Assembly (NCBI RefSeq): GCF_001672895.1
Contig: NZ_LZKP01000017.1
Span: forward strand, 1 to 60,298
Origin: Mycobacterium sp. E740
GTDB lineage: Bacteria > Actinomycetota > Actinomycetes > Mycobacteriales > Mycobacteriaceae
Direction of reading: 5' to 3'
Length of the DNA stretch: 60,298 nt
The translations under genes and the position numbers were made by a program. The notes under the pieces are model-generated. The model was given only the letters and a program-made list of their open reading frames with translations. It was not told where the DNA came from and did not search any database. Of the stretch, positions 18,505-30,206 are shown piece by piece. Within the stretch, counting starts at the first letter, position 1; each line of letters starts with the position of its first letter.

Positions 18505-19944
18505 TCAGTCGAATCGCTTGAAGCAGCGCTCCGTGTCGCCGAGCACTCCGGCCCGGAACGCGTCGATCCGCGAGAATCCCGACGGCACCGATTCGCCGTT
18601 GACGTCGCTGGCCACCAGGCCGTTGGTGAGGATGCCCGACACGGCTTCGTCGACATCTCCCGCGGTCAACGCGACCGTGTTGCCGTCCGGCGTCTGCACG
18701 CTCTTCGACAGCTTGGTGGTGGCCACGCCTGTCAGGCACGCGGTGCGCAACGCGGCCTCGGCATTGTCGAGTTTCACGCCGCCGTACTCGTTCTGGATGG
18801 CCTGCATGTACCGCGACATCAACACCGAGTAGGCGGTGTTGTCGCCGGTGGCCAGCCCGACCGGGTCCTCGACGTCAGGCGGTGCGCCCAACTGCGCCAG
18901 CTTTCCGAGATCCACTGCGATCGTGTTGGTGGCCGGGCAGTAGGACACCGGTGGGCTCGGCCGCGCGTCCGGGCAGTCGGAGGCATCGAAGCTCAGACGG
19001 GGAGGATCGGCGGGTTCGAACACGATGTTCATCGCGTCGATGACGGCGCGCACCGACTCTTCGGAGACGGGCCACTCGCCGGTCTCGTTCTCCTCCAATA
19101 GGACTGGCAGATTGCCTCGGCGCTGTTCGATCTCGCGCATGTCGATCGCTGAGCAGGCGCCCGGGCCGTCGGTGAAACCGAACTGGAAGGCCGAAAGACG
19201 CTCGAACGCCGAACCGTGCTCGTCGACACCGGCTTCGGGGTCCTCCTCGCTCAACAGCGGATCACGGAACGCGATGACGGCCGCCAGTACGTTGTTGAGC
19301 CCTTCACCGGTCGAGAGCGTGAACCGCGGCGAATCGCCTTCGGCGACCCAGCGCATGTAAGCGCCCGCGAGGCAGTCGGCTTGCTGCTCGGATACCAGCG
19401 TCGGCGTGTCGTCGTCGACCAACCCGGCCTGCCGTTGCACCGAGTGCCCGTACTCGTGGGCAAGCACCATGGTGACGCCCATGTCGCCGTGCCCCTGCTG
19501 CAGACTGGGCAACAGCTCACCGCGGTCCCAGCCGATCGTGTTGTCGGTCTCGCAGAACCCGGCATTGACCAGCCCGTAGGTGTCGGTGTCGCAGAAGCCG
19601 GTGCCCTCGAAACCGTTTGCGTCCCAGGAGAACACCTCGTCGACCGGTTTGAACTCGCCGTTGAAGGCGTCTGGGTGGGCGCTCTGCCAGAACTGCTCGA
19701 TGTCGCTGATCGCCTGGCGGGCCAGCTGGTCGGTCTGGCTTCCGTCAGAGCCCTTCACGCTGCGCGTGGGACCTTCGGCGTCAGACCGCAGCCCGGTGGG
19801 GCCGTCGGTCGCAGGCATACCCGCGACGCGGAATGGGTCGGCGAACACAGAGACGGGGCGACCGTGCAGCAGTGTGGTGCACGCGGTCATCAGCAGCGCC
19901 GACGACAGCGCGATCAGAGCGCCGAGGAGGTGCCGTCGACTCAT
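18505..19944 (-). CDS. Zinc metallopeptidase lipoprotein
   Basis: A 479-residue exported lipoprotein with a signal sequence ending in the lipobox LMTAC (Cys22 lipidated). The catalytic site is HEYGH at 163-167 (HExxH), with a downstream Glu/Asp in SEQQADCLAGAY as the likely third ligand. This is the neutral zinc metallopeptidase (YpfJ-like) family; M. tuberculosis LpqM is a possible relative. Eight or more cysteines in the mature part suggest disulfides. The ATG at 19944 has AAAGGCGG upstream; the longer frame starting at 20151 runs into dinG. Its 3' end nearly touches the porin gene (convergent). Substrate unknown; it is probably anchored in the cell envelope. Confidence 0.85.
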   Translation of the reverse strand: MSRRHLLGALIALSSALLMTACTTLLHGRPVSVFADPFRVAGMPATDGPTGLRSDAEGPTRSVKGSDGSQTDQLARQAISDIEQFWQSAHPDAFNGEFKPVDEVFSWDANGFEGTGFCDTDTYGLVNAGFCETDNTIGWDRGELLPSLQQGHGDMGVTMVLAHEYGHSVQRQAGLVDDDTPTLVSEQQADCLAGAYMRWVAEGDSPRFTLSTGEGLNNVLAAVIAFRDPLLSEEDPEAGVDEHGSAFERLSAFQFGFTDGPGACSAIDMREIEQRRGNLPVLLEENETGEWPVSEESVRAVIDAMNIVFEPADPPRLSFDASDCPDARPSPPVSYCPATNTIAVDLGKLAQLGAPPDVEDPVGLATGDNTAYSVLMSRYMQAIQNEYGGVKLDNAEAALRTACLTGVATTKLSKSVQTPDGNTVALTAGDVDEAVSGILTNGLVASDVNGESVPSGFSRIDAFRAGVLGDTERCFKRFD

Positions 19945-20014
19945 TGACGCCGCCTTTCGGGTCGACCTGCGGCCACGGCGGCGCGCATTGAACCGTTGCC
20001 AGGATAGAAAACAA

Positions 20015-21937
20015 TCAGGTGCGGCGTAGACGTTCGAGCGCCTGGCGCACCCTGGTGGAATCGGTGGTGGCCCAGAAGGGCGGCAGCGACGCCCGCAGGT
20101 AGCCGCTGTAACGGGCGGTGGCCATCCGCGAGTCGAGGACGGCCACGACACCGCGGTCGTCGACCGTGCGCAGCAGCCTGCCCGAGCCCTGCGCCAGCAG
20201 CAGCGCCGCGTGGCTGGCGGCCACGGTCATGAAGCCGTTGCCACCGCGAGCGGCGACCGCCCGCTGCCGGGCCGCGAGCAGGGGGTCATCGGGGCGCGGG
20301 AAGGGAATCCGGTCGATCAGCACAAGTGACAGCGACGGGCCCGGGACATCGACGCCCTGCCACAGCGACAATGTGCCGAACAACGAACTCTCGGGGTCGT
20401 CGGCGAACCTCTGCACCAGCGCCGACGTGGTGTCTTCGCCCTGGCACAGCACCGGGGTCTCCAGTCGCTCGCGCATGACCTCGGCAGCGGCTCTGGCCGC
20501 ACGCATCGAGGAGAACAACCCCAGGGTGCGGCCACCGGCGGCGGTGATCAGCCCGGCGATCTCGTCGAGTTGCTCGGCCGATCCGGTGCCATCGCGCCCC
20601 GGCGGGGGCAGGTGCGCGGCGACGTAGAGGATGCCGGACTTCGCGTGCTCGAAGGGCGAGCCGACGTCGAGACCGCGCCATCGGAGCCGCTCGGCCGGCG
20701 ACGTCAAGTCCGTTGTGTCCAGGCCCCACGCCGTGGCCATGGCGTCGAACGTGCCGCCGATGGTCAGCGTGGCCGACGTCAGCACGGTCGTCGAATGCTG
20801 AAACAACCTGGCGCGCAACAGACCTGAGACAGATAGCGGTGCGACTCGCAGCAGTGTCCGAACGCCCGAGCGGGTCTCCTCGCGCTCGATCCACACCACC
20901 TCCGTGCGGTTGGGGATCGGCGGCACGAAAGAGTCGAGCACCCGAGCGGCAGTGTCCCCGACGTCGGTCAGCGCGGTGACGGCCTCGGTGCGCGCGGAAG
21001 CTGCTTTCGGATCGCTGGGGGCGGTGTCGATCGCCGACCGGACCCGGTGGGCGGCGTCGCGCACGGCGGTCAGGTACGTCGCCAACTCGTCGTCGAGCAC
21101 GTCGACGCGGCCCGGTTCGGTGTCGTGCACCGCCGACGACAGGGTCGCCGTCGCGGCTTCCAGCCGCTGCGCGAGTTCCGGCTCGACCAGCCGAGCGGAC
21201 CGCCGGTGAGCCACCCCGAGGGATGTCGCCGAAAGTTCGCCTGTAGCAACGGATGTCACGCGGTCGACCAGCTCATGCGCCTCGTCGACCACCAGCAACT
21301 CGTGTTCGGGCAGCACAGCGGCATCGGAGATCGCGTCGATCGCCAGAAGCGCGTGGTTGGTGACGATCACGTCGGCGCGGCCGGCCTTCTCGCGGGCCTT
21401 CTCGGCGAAACAGTCGGCACCATATGGGCAGCGGGCGACGCCGATGCACTCGCGCGCCGACACGCTCACCTGCGACCACGACCGGTCCGGGACGCCGGGA
21501 CTGAGTTCGTCGCGGTCACCGGTCTCGGTGTCCGAAGACCAGGCGACGAGCCGCTGCACGTCGCGACCCAACGCGCTGGACGCGATCGGCTCGAACAACT
21601 CTTCCTGGGGACGGTCGGGCGGTTCGTCGGCGGCGCCACCTGAAGACCCGTTGTGAATCTTGTTCAGGCACAGGTAGTTTCCGCGGCCCTTCAACAGTGC
21701 GAAGGTGGGTGTGCGGGGCAACGCGCCGGCGAGCGACTCGGCCAGTCGGGGCAGGTCACGGTCGACGAGTTGGCGCTGCAGCGCGATCGTGGCCGTGGAC
21801 ACCACCACGGGATCGTCGGTTTCGACGGCGCGCGCTATCGCCGGTACCAGATACGCCAACGACTTGCCGGTGCCCGTGCCGGCCTGTACCGCGAGGTGCT
21901 CCCCGGTCTCGAAGGCGTGCGCGACGGCCTGCGCCAT
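20015..21937 (-). CDS. dinG: ATP-dependent helicase DinG
   Basis: At least 640 residues of an XPD/DinG-like iron-sulfur superfamily 2 helicase that unwinds DNA with 5' overhangs, R-loops and G-quadruplexes. Walker A is AGTGTGKS (19-26), four clustered cysteines lie around CIGVARCPYGADC and NYLCLNK, and VVDEAHELVDR is the Walker B box. Homology clearly continues about 28 codons upstream of the ATG at 21937 (SDITELLATAVAGLGG, then RSGQIEM, the Q-motif-like segment), up to the pncB1 stop at 22022. No ATG, GTG or TTG exists in that stretch, so the true start is unresolved. Orthologue of Rv1329c. Confidence 0.9.
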   Translation of the reverse strand: MAQAVAHAFETGEHLAVQAGTGTGKSLAYLVPAIARAVETDDPVVVSTATIALQRQLVDRDLPRLAESLAGALPRTPTFALLKGRGNYLCLNKIHNGSSGGAADEPPDRPQEELFEPIASSALGRDVQRLVAWSSDTETGDRDELSPGVPDRSWSQVSVSARECIGVARCPYGADCFAEKAREKAGRADVIVTNHALLAIDAISDAAVLPEHELLVVDEAHELVDRVTSVATGELSATSLGVAHRRSARLVEPELAQRLEAATATLSSAVHDTEPGRVDVLDDELATYLTAVRDAAHRVRSAIDTAPSDPKAASARTEAVTALTDVGDTAARVLDSFVPPIPNRTEVVWIEREETRSGVRTLLRVAPLSVSGLLRARLFQHSTTVLTSATLTIGGTFDAMATAWGLDTTDLTSPAERLRWRGLDVGSPFEHAKSGILYVAAHLPPPGRDGTGSAEQLDEIAGLITAAGGRTLGLFSSMRAARAAAEVMRERLETPVLCQGEDTTSALVQRFADDPESSLFGTLSLWQGVDVPGPSLSLVLIDRIPFPRPDDPLLAARQRAVAARGGNGFMTVAASHAALLLAQGSGRLLRTVDDRGVVAVLDSRMATARYSGYLRASLPPFWATTDSTRVRQALERLRRT

Positions 21938-22021
21938 CTCGATCTGGCCCGAGCGCTCGAGGCCGCCCAGCCCGGCGACCGCCGTGGCGAGAAGTTCGGT
22001 GATGTCGGACGTGGTGCGCCC

Positions 22022-23323
22022 CTATCCGGGAGGGATCAGCCGGGTCGGGATCGCCGGCTCGCCGCGCGACAGCTTCAGCCCGTCCCAGGGCAGGCTGGTC
22101 AGGCCGTCGGTGACCCGCCGGCGGGCCGCATCGAGAGTCGGCTCGGCGACCGGCTCGCCATCGCGAACCAGCTGAACCGTCAACGGGCGCGCGGTGAGAC
22201 CGTCGTGGTCCGCCGGCGGGCGGCCGTAGGGATGCACGACCTCCTCGACGATCGTGCCGGTCGGTTTGGCGAGCCGCAGCGCTTGCTTGCGGCCGCCGTG
22301 CGAGTGCTTGTGGCTACTGCGCTTCTCGACGGGGATTCCGTCCACCTCGGTCAGCTTGTAGACCATGCCCGCCGTCGGGGCGCCGGAGCCGGTGACCAGC
22401 GAAGTGCCCACCCCGAAAACGTCGACTGGATCGACGCGCAGCGAGGCGATCGAGAACTCGTCGAGATCGCCCGACACCACGATCCGGGTCGCGGTCGCGC
22501 CGAGGCTGTCCAGTTGTACGCGGACCTGGCGGGCCAGTACGCCGAGGTCCCCGGAATCGATCCGTACCGCGCCGAGGTCGGGTCCGGCGACCTCGACGGC
22601 CGTCGCCACCCCTGCGGTGATGTCGTAGGTGTCGACGAGCAGCGTGGTGTCCGCGCCGAGCGCGTCGACCTGGGCGTGGAACGCCGCCCGTTCGTCGGGA
22701 CCGTCGCGCGTGGTGTAGAGCAGTGTGAACGCGTGCGCGCTGGTGCCCAGCGCCGGAACCCCGTAGTCGCGCTGCGCCTGCAGATTGGACGAGCCGGCGA
22801 AGCCCGCCAGATATGCGGCGCGCGCCGCTGCGACGGCGGCCTGTTCGTGCGTGCGTCGTGACCCCATCTCGATCAGCGGCCTGCCCTCGGCCGCGCTCAC
22901 CATGCGCGCAGCGGCCGAGGCGATCGCGGTGTCGTGGTTGAAGATCGACAAGGCCAACGTCTCGAGCACGACGCACTCACCGAACGTGCCGTGCGCGGAA
23001 AGCACCGGTGAGCCGGGGAAATACAGCTCGCCCTCGGCGTATCCGTCGACATCGCCGCCGAATCGGTAGTCGGCGAGGTAGGCGAGCGTCGCGGGGTCGA
23101 GAAAATCGAGTGCCGCGAGTGCGGGTTCGTCGAATACGAACTGCGCCAACGCTTCCACGAATCGCGCCGTGCCTGCCACCACGCCGTAGCGACGACCTTC
23201 GGGCAGTCTGCGCGCGAAGAGCTCGAAGGTGGTCCGGCGGTGAACGCTGCCGTCGCGCAACGCGGCCGCGAGCATCGTCAGCTCGTACTTGTCGGTGAGC
23301 AGGGCCGGGGACGCGGCGGTCAC
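22022..23323 (-). CDS. pncB1: Nicotinate phosphoribosyltransferase
   Basis: A 433-residue enzyme of the Preiss-Handler NAD salvage route, making nicotinate mononucleotide from nicotinate and PRPP. Family blocks are [57 protein letters not shown] and [12 protein letters not shown], with [10 protein letters not shown] for phosphate binding. It starts with ATG at 23323 and is divergent from clpS (54 bases apart). Downstream, dinG follows in the same frame directly after the single UAG stop, as in Rv1330c-Rv1329c. Confidence 0.95.
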   Translation of the reverse strand: MTAASPALLTDKYELTMLAAALRDGSVHRRTTFELFARRLPEGRRYGVVAGTARFVEALAQFVFDEPALAALDFLDPATLAYLADYRFGGDVDGYAEGELYFPGSPVLSAHGTFGECVVLETLALSIFNHDTAIASAAARMVSAAEGRPLIEMGSRRTHEQAAVAAARAAYLAGFAGSSNLQAQRDYGVPALGTSAHAFTLLYTTRDGPDERAAFHAQVDALGADTTLLVDTYDITAGVATAVEVAGPDLGAVRIDSGDLGVLARQVRVQLDSLGATATRIVVSGDLDEFSIASLRVDPVDVFGVGTSLVTGSGAPTAGMVYKLTEVDGIPVEKRSSHKHSHGGRKQALRLAKPTGTIVEEVVHPYGRPPADHDGLTARPLTVQLVRDGEPVAEPTLDAARRRVTDGLTSLPWDGLKLSRGEPAIPTRLIPPG

Positions 23324-23377
23324 ACCGCCACCGTAGTAGCTCGAAGCGCGCGTTCAGCGTTGGCTATCCTGAACCAC

Positions 23378-23692
23378 ATGGTTACGCCGGCGAAGACTCG
23401 ACCGGGAACTCGCCAAGAGCGCGACGTCACGTCCGTCGCGGACGAGGACACGGCCGCTGACACTCCGTGGGTGACCATCGTCTGGGACGACCCGGTGAAC
23501 CTGATGACATACGTGACCTACGTCTTCCAGAAGCTGTTCGGATATCCAGAGCCGCATGCCACCAAGCTGATGCTCCAAGTGCACAACGAAGGCAAGGCGG
23601 TGGTCTCGGCGGGCAGCCGCGAGTCGATGGAGGTCGACGTGTCCAAACTTCACGCCGCCGGACTGTGGGCGACCATGCAGCAGGACCGCTGA
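23378..23692 (+). CDS. clpS: ClpS N-degron adaptor
   Basis: A 104-residue adaptor that delivers proteins with destabilising N-termini to ClpC1-ClpP. The core [25 protein letters not shown] keeps the D-D-x-N motif that binds the free N-terminus, and [17 protein letters not shown] is the Clp-contacting helix. The 30-residue N-terminal tail is disordered, as usual. The ATG at 23378 was chosen; the frame is open further upstream but overlaps pncB1. First gene of a long plus-strand run. Orthologue of Rv1331. Confidence 0.95.
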   Translation: MVTPAKTRPGTRQERDVTSVADEDTAADTPWVTIVWDDPVNLMTYVTYVFQKLFGYPEPHATKLMLQVHNEGKAVVSAGSRESMEVDVSKLHAAGLWATMQQDR

Positions 23693-23699
23693 CAACGAC

Positions 23700-24284
23700 G
23701 TGCGTAAGTGGAAACGGGTGGAGACCGAGGACGGCACGCGCTTCCGCTCGGCCGTGGCGCCACACGAGGCCGCGCTGTTGCGCAGTCTGGCCACATCGCT
23801 CGTCGGTATGTTGGATGACCGCGAATCGTCTGCTCCCGCAGACGAACTCGAAGCGATCACCGGTATGCGCGCGGGCAATTCGACACCGCCCGACGACGAC
23901 ACGATGAAGCGGTTGCTGCCGGACTTCTATCGGCCGCAGACCGAGCACCCGGCCGGTTCCAGCGCGGCGGAGAGCCTCAACGGCGCGTTGCGCAGCCTGC
24001 ACGAGCCGGCCATCATCGACGCGAAACGTCAAGCAGCACAGACACTTCTGGACACGCTACCCAGTGAGGGCGGCAAGTTCGAGTTGACCGAAGAGGCCGC
24101 GCACGCGTGGGCCGCGGCGGTCAACGACATGCGCCTGGCGCTGGGCACGATGCTCGACATCGCCCCGGACGGGCCCGAAGATCTGCCGTCGGGCCATCCG
24201 ATGGCCGGACACCTCGACGTCTACCAGTGGCTCACCGTGCTGCAGGAGTACCTCGTGCTGGGTCTGATGGGCAAGTCGAGATGA
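23700..24284 (+). CDS. DUF2017 family protein (Rv1332-like)
   Basis: A 194-residue soluble, mostly helical protein, once annotated as a possible regulator in M. tuberculosis; no helix-turn-helix is obvious to me. It begins MRKWKRVETEDGTRFRSAV from a GTG 7 bases after clpS. The constant position beside clpS in actinobacteria suggests a link to Clp-dependent proteolysis, which is inference. Its stop overlaps the next start (ATGA). Confidence 0.88.
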   Translation: MRKWKRVETEDGTRFRSAVAPHEAALLRSLATSLVGMLDDRESSAPADELEAITGMRAGNSTPPDDDTMKRLLPDFYRPQTEHPAGSSAAESLNGALRSLHEPAIIDAKRQAAQTLLDTLPSEGGKFELTEEAAHAWAAAVNDMRLALGTMLDIAPDGPEDLPSGHPMAGHLDVYQWLTVLQEYLVLGLMGKSR

Positions 24285-25300
24285 GCTCGATCACCGACGT
24301 TTCCGGTATCACCGTCGGACAGCACCACCGGCTCGACGCGGACGTGACGCCGGGATCGGGTTGGGCCAGCGGCACCACCGTGGTGCTCACCCCGCCCGGG
24401 ACCGTTGGCGCGGTCGACGGCAGGGGCGGGGCGCCCGGTACGCGGGAGACCGACCTGCTCGATCCGAGCAACTCGGTTCAGCACGTCGACGCCGTGGTGC
24501 TGACCGGCGGCAGCGCCTACGGCCTCGCCGCCGCCGACGGGGTTATGCGCTGGCTCGAGGAGCACGGTCGAGGCGTCGCGTTGGAGGGCGGTGTGGTGCC
24601 GATCGTGCCCGCCGCGGTGGTCTTCGACCTGCCGGTGGGCGGGTGGCAATGCAGACCGACCGCGGATTTCGGTTACGCGGCGGCCGAGAGTGCCGGCACC
24701 GAGGTTGCCGTCGGCAGCGTAGGCGCGGGCACCGGCGCGCGCGCCGGCGTGCTCAAGGGTGGCGTCGGCACCGCCTCGACACGGCTCGATTCCGGTGTGA
24801 CGGTCGGCGCTCTGGTGATCGTCAACTCCGCGGGCGAAGTGGCCGACACCGCGACGGGTCTGCCGTGGCTCGCCGCTCAGATCGAGGAGTTCGGCCTAAC
24901 TCCGCCGCCTGCCGACCAGATCGCCGCATTCGCCGAACGGCACGTCGAATACAGCCCGCTCAACACCACCATCGCTGTCGTCGCCACGGACGCGGCAATG
25001 AGCGCGGCGGGTTGTCGACGGGTCGCCGTCGCCGCACATGACGGCCTGGCGCGCACTATCCGGCCGTGCCACACGCCGCTCGACGGCGATACGGTGTTCG
25101 CCTTGGCCACCGGCGCCGTCGAGGTGCCGCCAGACCCGACGACTCCGGCGTCGATGTCGGCCGAGGTACCGCTGATCACCGAGGTCGGCGCCGCCGCCGC
25201 GGACTGCTTGGCCCGCGCGGTGATGGTCGGAGTGCTGGCCGCCCAGTCTGTCGCTGGAATACCGACGTACCGCGACCTGTTGCCGGGAGCGTTCGAGTAG
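24281..25300 (+). CDS. P1 (DmpA-like) family peptidase
   Basis: A 339-residue N-terminal-nucleophile-type hydrolase of the DmpA/BapA family. Typical blocks are GITVGQHHRL, GTTVVLTPPGTVGAVDGRGGAPGTRETD, VLTGGSAYGLAAADG and the self-cleavage region LKGGVGTASTRL, where the Gly-Thr bond is the expected cleavage site and Thr the nucleophile. Substrates are probably beta-amino- or D-amino-terminated peptides; the natural one is unknown. Coupled to the gene before (ATGA). Orthologue of Rv1333. Confidence 0.9.
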   Translation: MSSITDVSGITVGQHHRLDADVTPGSGWASGTTVVLTPPGTVGAVDGRGGAPGTRETDLLDPSNSVQHVDAVVLTGGSAYGLAAADGVMRWLEEHGRGVALEGGVVPIVPAAVVFDLPVGGWQCRPTADFGYAAAESAGTEVAVGSVGAGTGARAGVLKGGVGTASTRLDSGVTVGALVIVNSAGEVADTATGLPWLAAQIEEFGLTPPPADQIAAFAERHVEYSPLNTTIAVVATDAAMSAAGCRRVAVAAHDGLARTIRPCHTPLDGDTVFALATGAVEVPPDPTTPASMSAEVPLITEVGAAAADCLARAVMVGVLAAQSVAGIPTYRDLLPGAFE

Positions 25301-25353
25301 CTCGACATTTCGCTGGTGGCATACAGTTCCGCGGAAAGAGAGAGGGGTGTGGC

Positions 25354-25773
25354 TTGTTGGTCATCCGCGGCGATCTGGTCGACGCCATGGTCGCCCACGC
25401 CCGGGCAGACCACCCCGACGAGGCGTGCGGGGTGATCGCGGGCCCGGAGGGCTCGGATCGTCCGGAACGTTTCATCGCGATGGTCAACGCCGAACGGTCG
25501 CCGACGTTCTACCGCTTCGATTCCGGCGAGCAGTTGAAGGTGTGGCGGGCGATGGACGAGGCCGACGAGGCGCCGATCGTCATCTACCACTCGCACACCG
25601 GGACCGAGGCGTATCCCAGCCGCACCGACATCTCGCTGGCCCAAGAGCCTGACGCCCACTACGTGCTGGTGTCGACGCGCGACCCCGACGAGCATGAACT
25701 GCGCAGCTACCGCATCGTCGACGGCGTCGTCACCGAGGAACCCGTCAAAATCGTCGAGCATTACCAGACCTAG
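25354..25773 (+). CDS. mec: CysO-cysteine JAMM peptidase Mec
   Basis: A 139-residue zinc JAMM/MPN+ protease that releases cysteine from the CysO-Cys adduct. The metal motif is complete: Glu23, His79-Ser-His81, Ser89 and Asp92 in YHSHTGTEAYPSRTD. No ATG fits; the conserved MLVIRGDLVDAM start corresponds to TTG at 25354, with a second TTG one codon later and GAGAGGGG upstream. It follows the P1 peptidase by 53 bases and precedes cysO by 14. Orthologue of Rv1334. Confidence 0.94.
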   Translation: MLVIRGDLVDAMVAHARADHPDEACGVIAGPEGSDRPERFIAMVNAERSPTFYRFDSGEQLKVWRAMDEADEAPIVIYHSHTGTEAYPSRTDISLAQEPDAHYVLVSTRDPDEHELRSYRIVDGVVTEEPVKIVEHYQT

Positions 25774-25787
25774 AAGGAAACAATCGC

Positions 25788-27704
<1,917 letters not shown>

Positions 27705-27708
<4 letters not shown>

Positions 27709-28529
27709 GCGATCCGACCGCGCCCGTCGGCATATTCGATTCCGGCGTCGGCGGACTGACGGTGGCCCGCGCGATCATCGACCAGTTGCCCGACGAGAAC
27801 GTCGTCTACGTCGGTGACACCGCGAACGGACCGTACGGTCCGCTGTCCGTCCCGCAGATTCGCGCGCACGCGTTGGCGATCGGCGACGACCTCGTCGCGC
27901 GCGGCGTCAAGGCGCTCGTCATCGCTTGCAACACGGCGTCGTCGGCATGCCTGCGCGACGCCCGCGAACGCTACGCTCCCGTGCCCGTCATCGAGGTGAT
28001 CCTGCCTGCGGTGCGCCGGGCCGTGGCCGCGACCCGCACCGGCCGCATCGGGGTCATCGGCACCGAGGCGACGATCGCGTCCGGCGCGTACCAGGACGCG
28101 TTCGCGGCGGCGCGCGACACCGAAGTCTTCGGCGTGGCCTGCCCCCGGTTCGTCGACTTCGTCGAGCGCGGCGTGACCAGCGGACGGCAGGTGCTCGGAC
28201 TGGCCGAGGGCTACCTCGAACCGTTGCAGCGCGCGGAGGTCGACACGCTCGTCCTCGGCTGCACCCACTATCCGATGCTGTCGGGTTTGATCCAGTTGGC
28301 GATGGGCGAGAACGTCACCCTGGTGTCCAGCGCCGAGGAGACCGGCAAGGACTTGCTGAGGGTGCTCACCGAACTGGATCTGCTGCGGCCCCACGAGGCC
28401 GGCCCCGCGCGGCGGATATTCGAGGCGACAGGCGATCCTGAGGCGTTCACCACACTTGCGGCACGCTTCCTGGGTCCGACGCTCGACGGCGTTCGACCTG
28501 TTCAGCGTCACGTCGGCGCGCAGAAGTGA
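27705..28529 (+). CDS. murI: Glutamate racemase
   Basis: A 274-residue cofactor-free racemase supplying D-glutamate for peptidoglycan. The two catalytic cysteines lie in [11 protein letters not shown] and LGCTHYPML, with the catalytic Asp in [15 protein letters not shown] start overlapping the rhomboid stop (GTGA). It is probably the last gene of the clpS-cysM run, since a 68-base gap follows. Orthologue of Rv1338. Confidence 0.96.
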
Positions 28530-28597
28530 TTCTCGGCAATTAAGAGGTCTCAAACCGGCGATGTTTTCGTCACAGGGCTACCGGGCATGGCAAGCTA

Positions 28598-29374
28598 GTG
28601 AACGTGCGAATCACCGTGCTCGGTTGCTCCGGCAGCGTTGTCGGGCCCGATTCGCCAGCGTCCGGATACCTTGTCACCGCTCCCGATACGCCGCCGTTGG
28701 TACTCGATTTCGGCGGCGGAGTGCTGGGGGCGCTGCAGCGACATGCCGATCCGAACGACGTGCACGTGCTGCTGTCGCACCTGCATGCCGACCACTGCCT
28801 CGACCTGCCCGGGCTGTTCGTGTGGCGGCGTTATCACCCGTCGCCGGCACAAGAACGCGGAATCATGTACGGCCCGGCCAACACCTGGGCCCGGTTGGGC
28901 GCCGCATCGTCGCCCGAAGGCGGCGAGGTCGACGACTTCTCCGACGTCTTCGAAATCCGCCACTGGGTCGACAACGAGGCAGTCACGATCGGCGCACTGA
29001 CAGTGACGCCGAAGCTCGTCTGCCATCCGACCGAGTCCTACGGCATGCGCATCACCGATCCGGACGGCGCCACGTTGGTCTACAGCGGCGACACCGGTTA
29101 CTGCGACGCGTTGATCGACCTCGCCAGGGGCGCCGACGTGTTCCTGTGCGAGGCATCGTGGACCCACTCGCCGGACCGGCCGCCGCGGCTGCACCTTTCG
29201 GGCACCGAAGCGGGCCGTGCGGCGGCCGAAGCCGGTGTCGGCGAACTGTTGCTGACCCATATTCCGCCGTGGACGTCGCGCGAGGACGTCATCAGCGAGG
29301 CCAAGGGAGAGTTCGACGGACCGGTGCACGCGGTGGTGTGCAACGAGACGTTCGACGTCCTGCGTGCGGCCTGA
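28598..29374 (+). CDS. Metallo-beta-lactamase-fold cyclic-nucleotide phosphodiesterase (Rv1339-like)
   Basis: A 258-residue metallo-hydrolase of the RNase Z/ElaC-like branch. The metal motif LSHLHADHCLD (HxHxDH), a later His in KLVCHPTES, YSGDTGYCD and the final His in LLLTHIPPW are all present. Rv1339 has been reported as an atypical class II cAMP phosphodiesterase, so this enzyme may oppose the two adenylate cyclases in the window. GTG starts at 28598 or 28604 are both possible. It precedes rphA by 44 bases. Confidence 0.88.
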   Translation: MNVRITVLGCSGSVVGPDSPASGYLVTAPDTPPLVLDFGGGVLGALQRHADPNDVHVLLSHLHADHCLDLPGLFVWRRYHPSPAQERGIMYGPANTWARLGAASSPEGGEVDDFSDVFEIRHWVDNEAVTIGALTVTPKLVCHPTESYGMRITDPDGATLVYSGDTGYCDALIDLARGADVFLCEASWTHSPDRPPRLHLSGTEAGRAAAEAGVGELLLTHIPPWTSREDVISEAKGEFDGPVHAVVCNETFDVLRAA

Positions 29375-29418
29375 CGGTCCGGGCCGGTGAGGTCATACCG
29401 AGCCGATAGGGTTGGCCC

Positions 29419-30201
29419 GTGTCCCGAAGAGAAGACGGCCGGCTCGACGACGAGCTGAGGCCGGTTCGCATCACCCGCGGATTCACCACGCATCCCGCCG
29501 GCTCGGTGCTGGTCGAGTTCGGTCAGACGCGGGTCATGTGCACCGCCAGCGTCACCGAGGGAGTGCCGCGCTGGCGCAAGGGCTCCGGGCAGGGTTGGCT
29601 GACAGCGGAATACGCGATGCTGCCCGCCGCCACTCACGACCGCTCCGACCGGGAGTCGGTCAAGGGCCGCGTCGGCGGCCGCACCCAGGAGATCAGCCGG
29701 CTGGTCGGGCGCTCACTGCGGGCGTGCATCGACCTCGGCGCGCTGGGGGAGAACACCATCGCCATCGACTGCGACGTCTTGCAGGCCGACGGCGGGACGC
29801 GGACAGCGGCGATCACCGGCGCCTACGTCGCGCTCGCCGATGCGGTCACCTACCTGTCGGCGGCGGGCAAGCTCTCTGACCCGCGGCCGTTGTCGTGCGC
29901 GATCGCCGCGGTGAGCGTCGGCGTGGTCGACGGCCGGATCCGCGTCGACCTGCCCTACACCGAGGACTCGCGCGCCGAGGTCGACATGAACGTCGTCGCC
30001 ACCGACACCGGCACCCTGGTCGAAATCCAGGGCACGGGGGAGGGCGCCACCTTCCCGCGCTCGACGCTGGACAAGATGCTCGACGCGGCGATGACCGCGT
30101 GCGAGCAGCTCTTCGAAATCCAGCGCGAGGCGTTGGAGCTGCCTTATCCCGGAGTCTTGCCGGAGCCCAAAGAGCCGCCGAAGAAAGCGTTCGGAAGCTG
30201 A
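29419..30201 (+). CDS. rphA: Ribonuclease PH
   Basis: A 260-residue phosphorolytic 3'-5' exoribonuclease that trims tRNA 3' ends. The core is complete: [61 protein letters not shown] and the phosphate/metal region [22 protein letters not shown] start ([16 protein letters not shown]). The stop lies just before the rdgB start; together they form the pair Rv1340-Rv1341. Confidence 0.96.
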   Translation: MSRREDGRLDDELRPVRITRGFTTHPAGSVLVEFGQTRVMCTASVTEGVPRWRKGSGQGWLTAEYAMLPAATHDRSDRESVKGRVGGRTQEISRLVGRSLRACIDLGALGENTIAIDCDVLQADGGTRTAAITGAYVALADAVTYLSAAGKLSDPRPLSCAIAAVSVGVVDGRIRVDLPYTEDSRAEVDMNVVATDTGTLVEIQGTGEGATFPRSTLDKMLDAAMTACEQLFEIQREALELPYPGVLPEPKEPPKKAFGS

Positions 30202-30206
30202 CCGAG

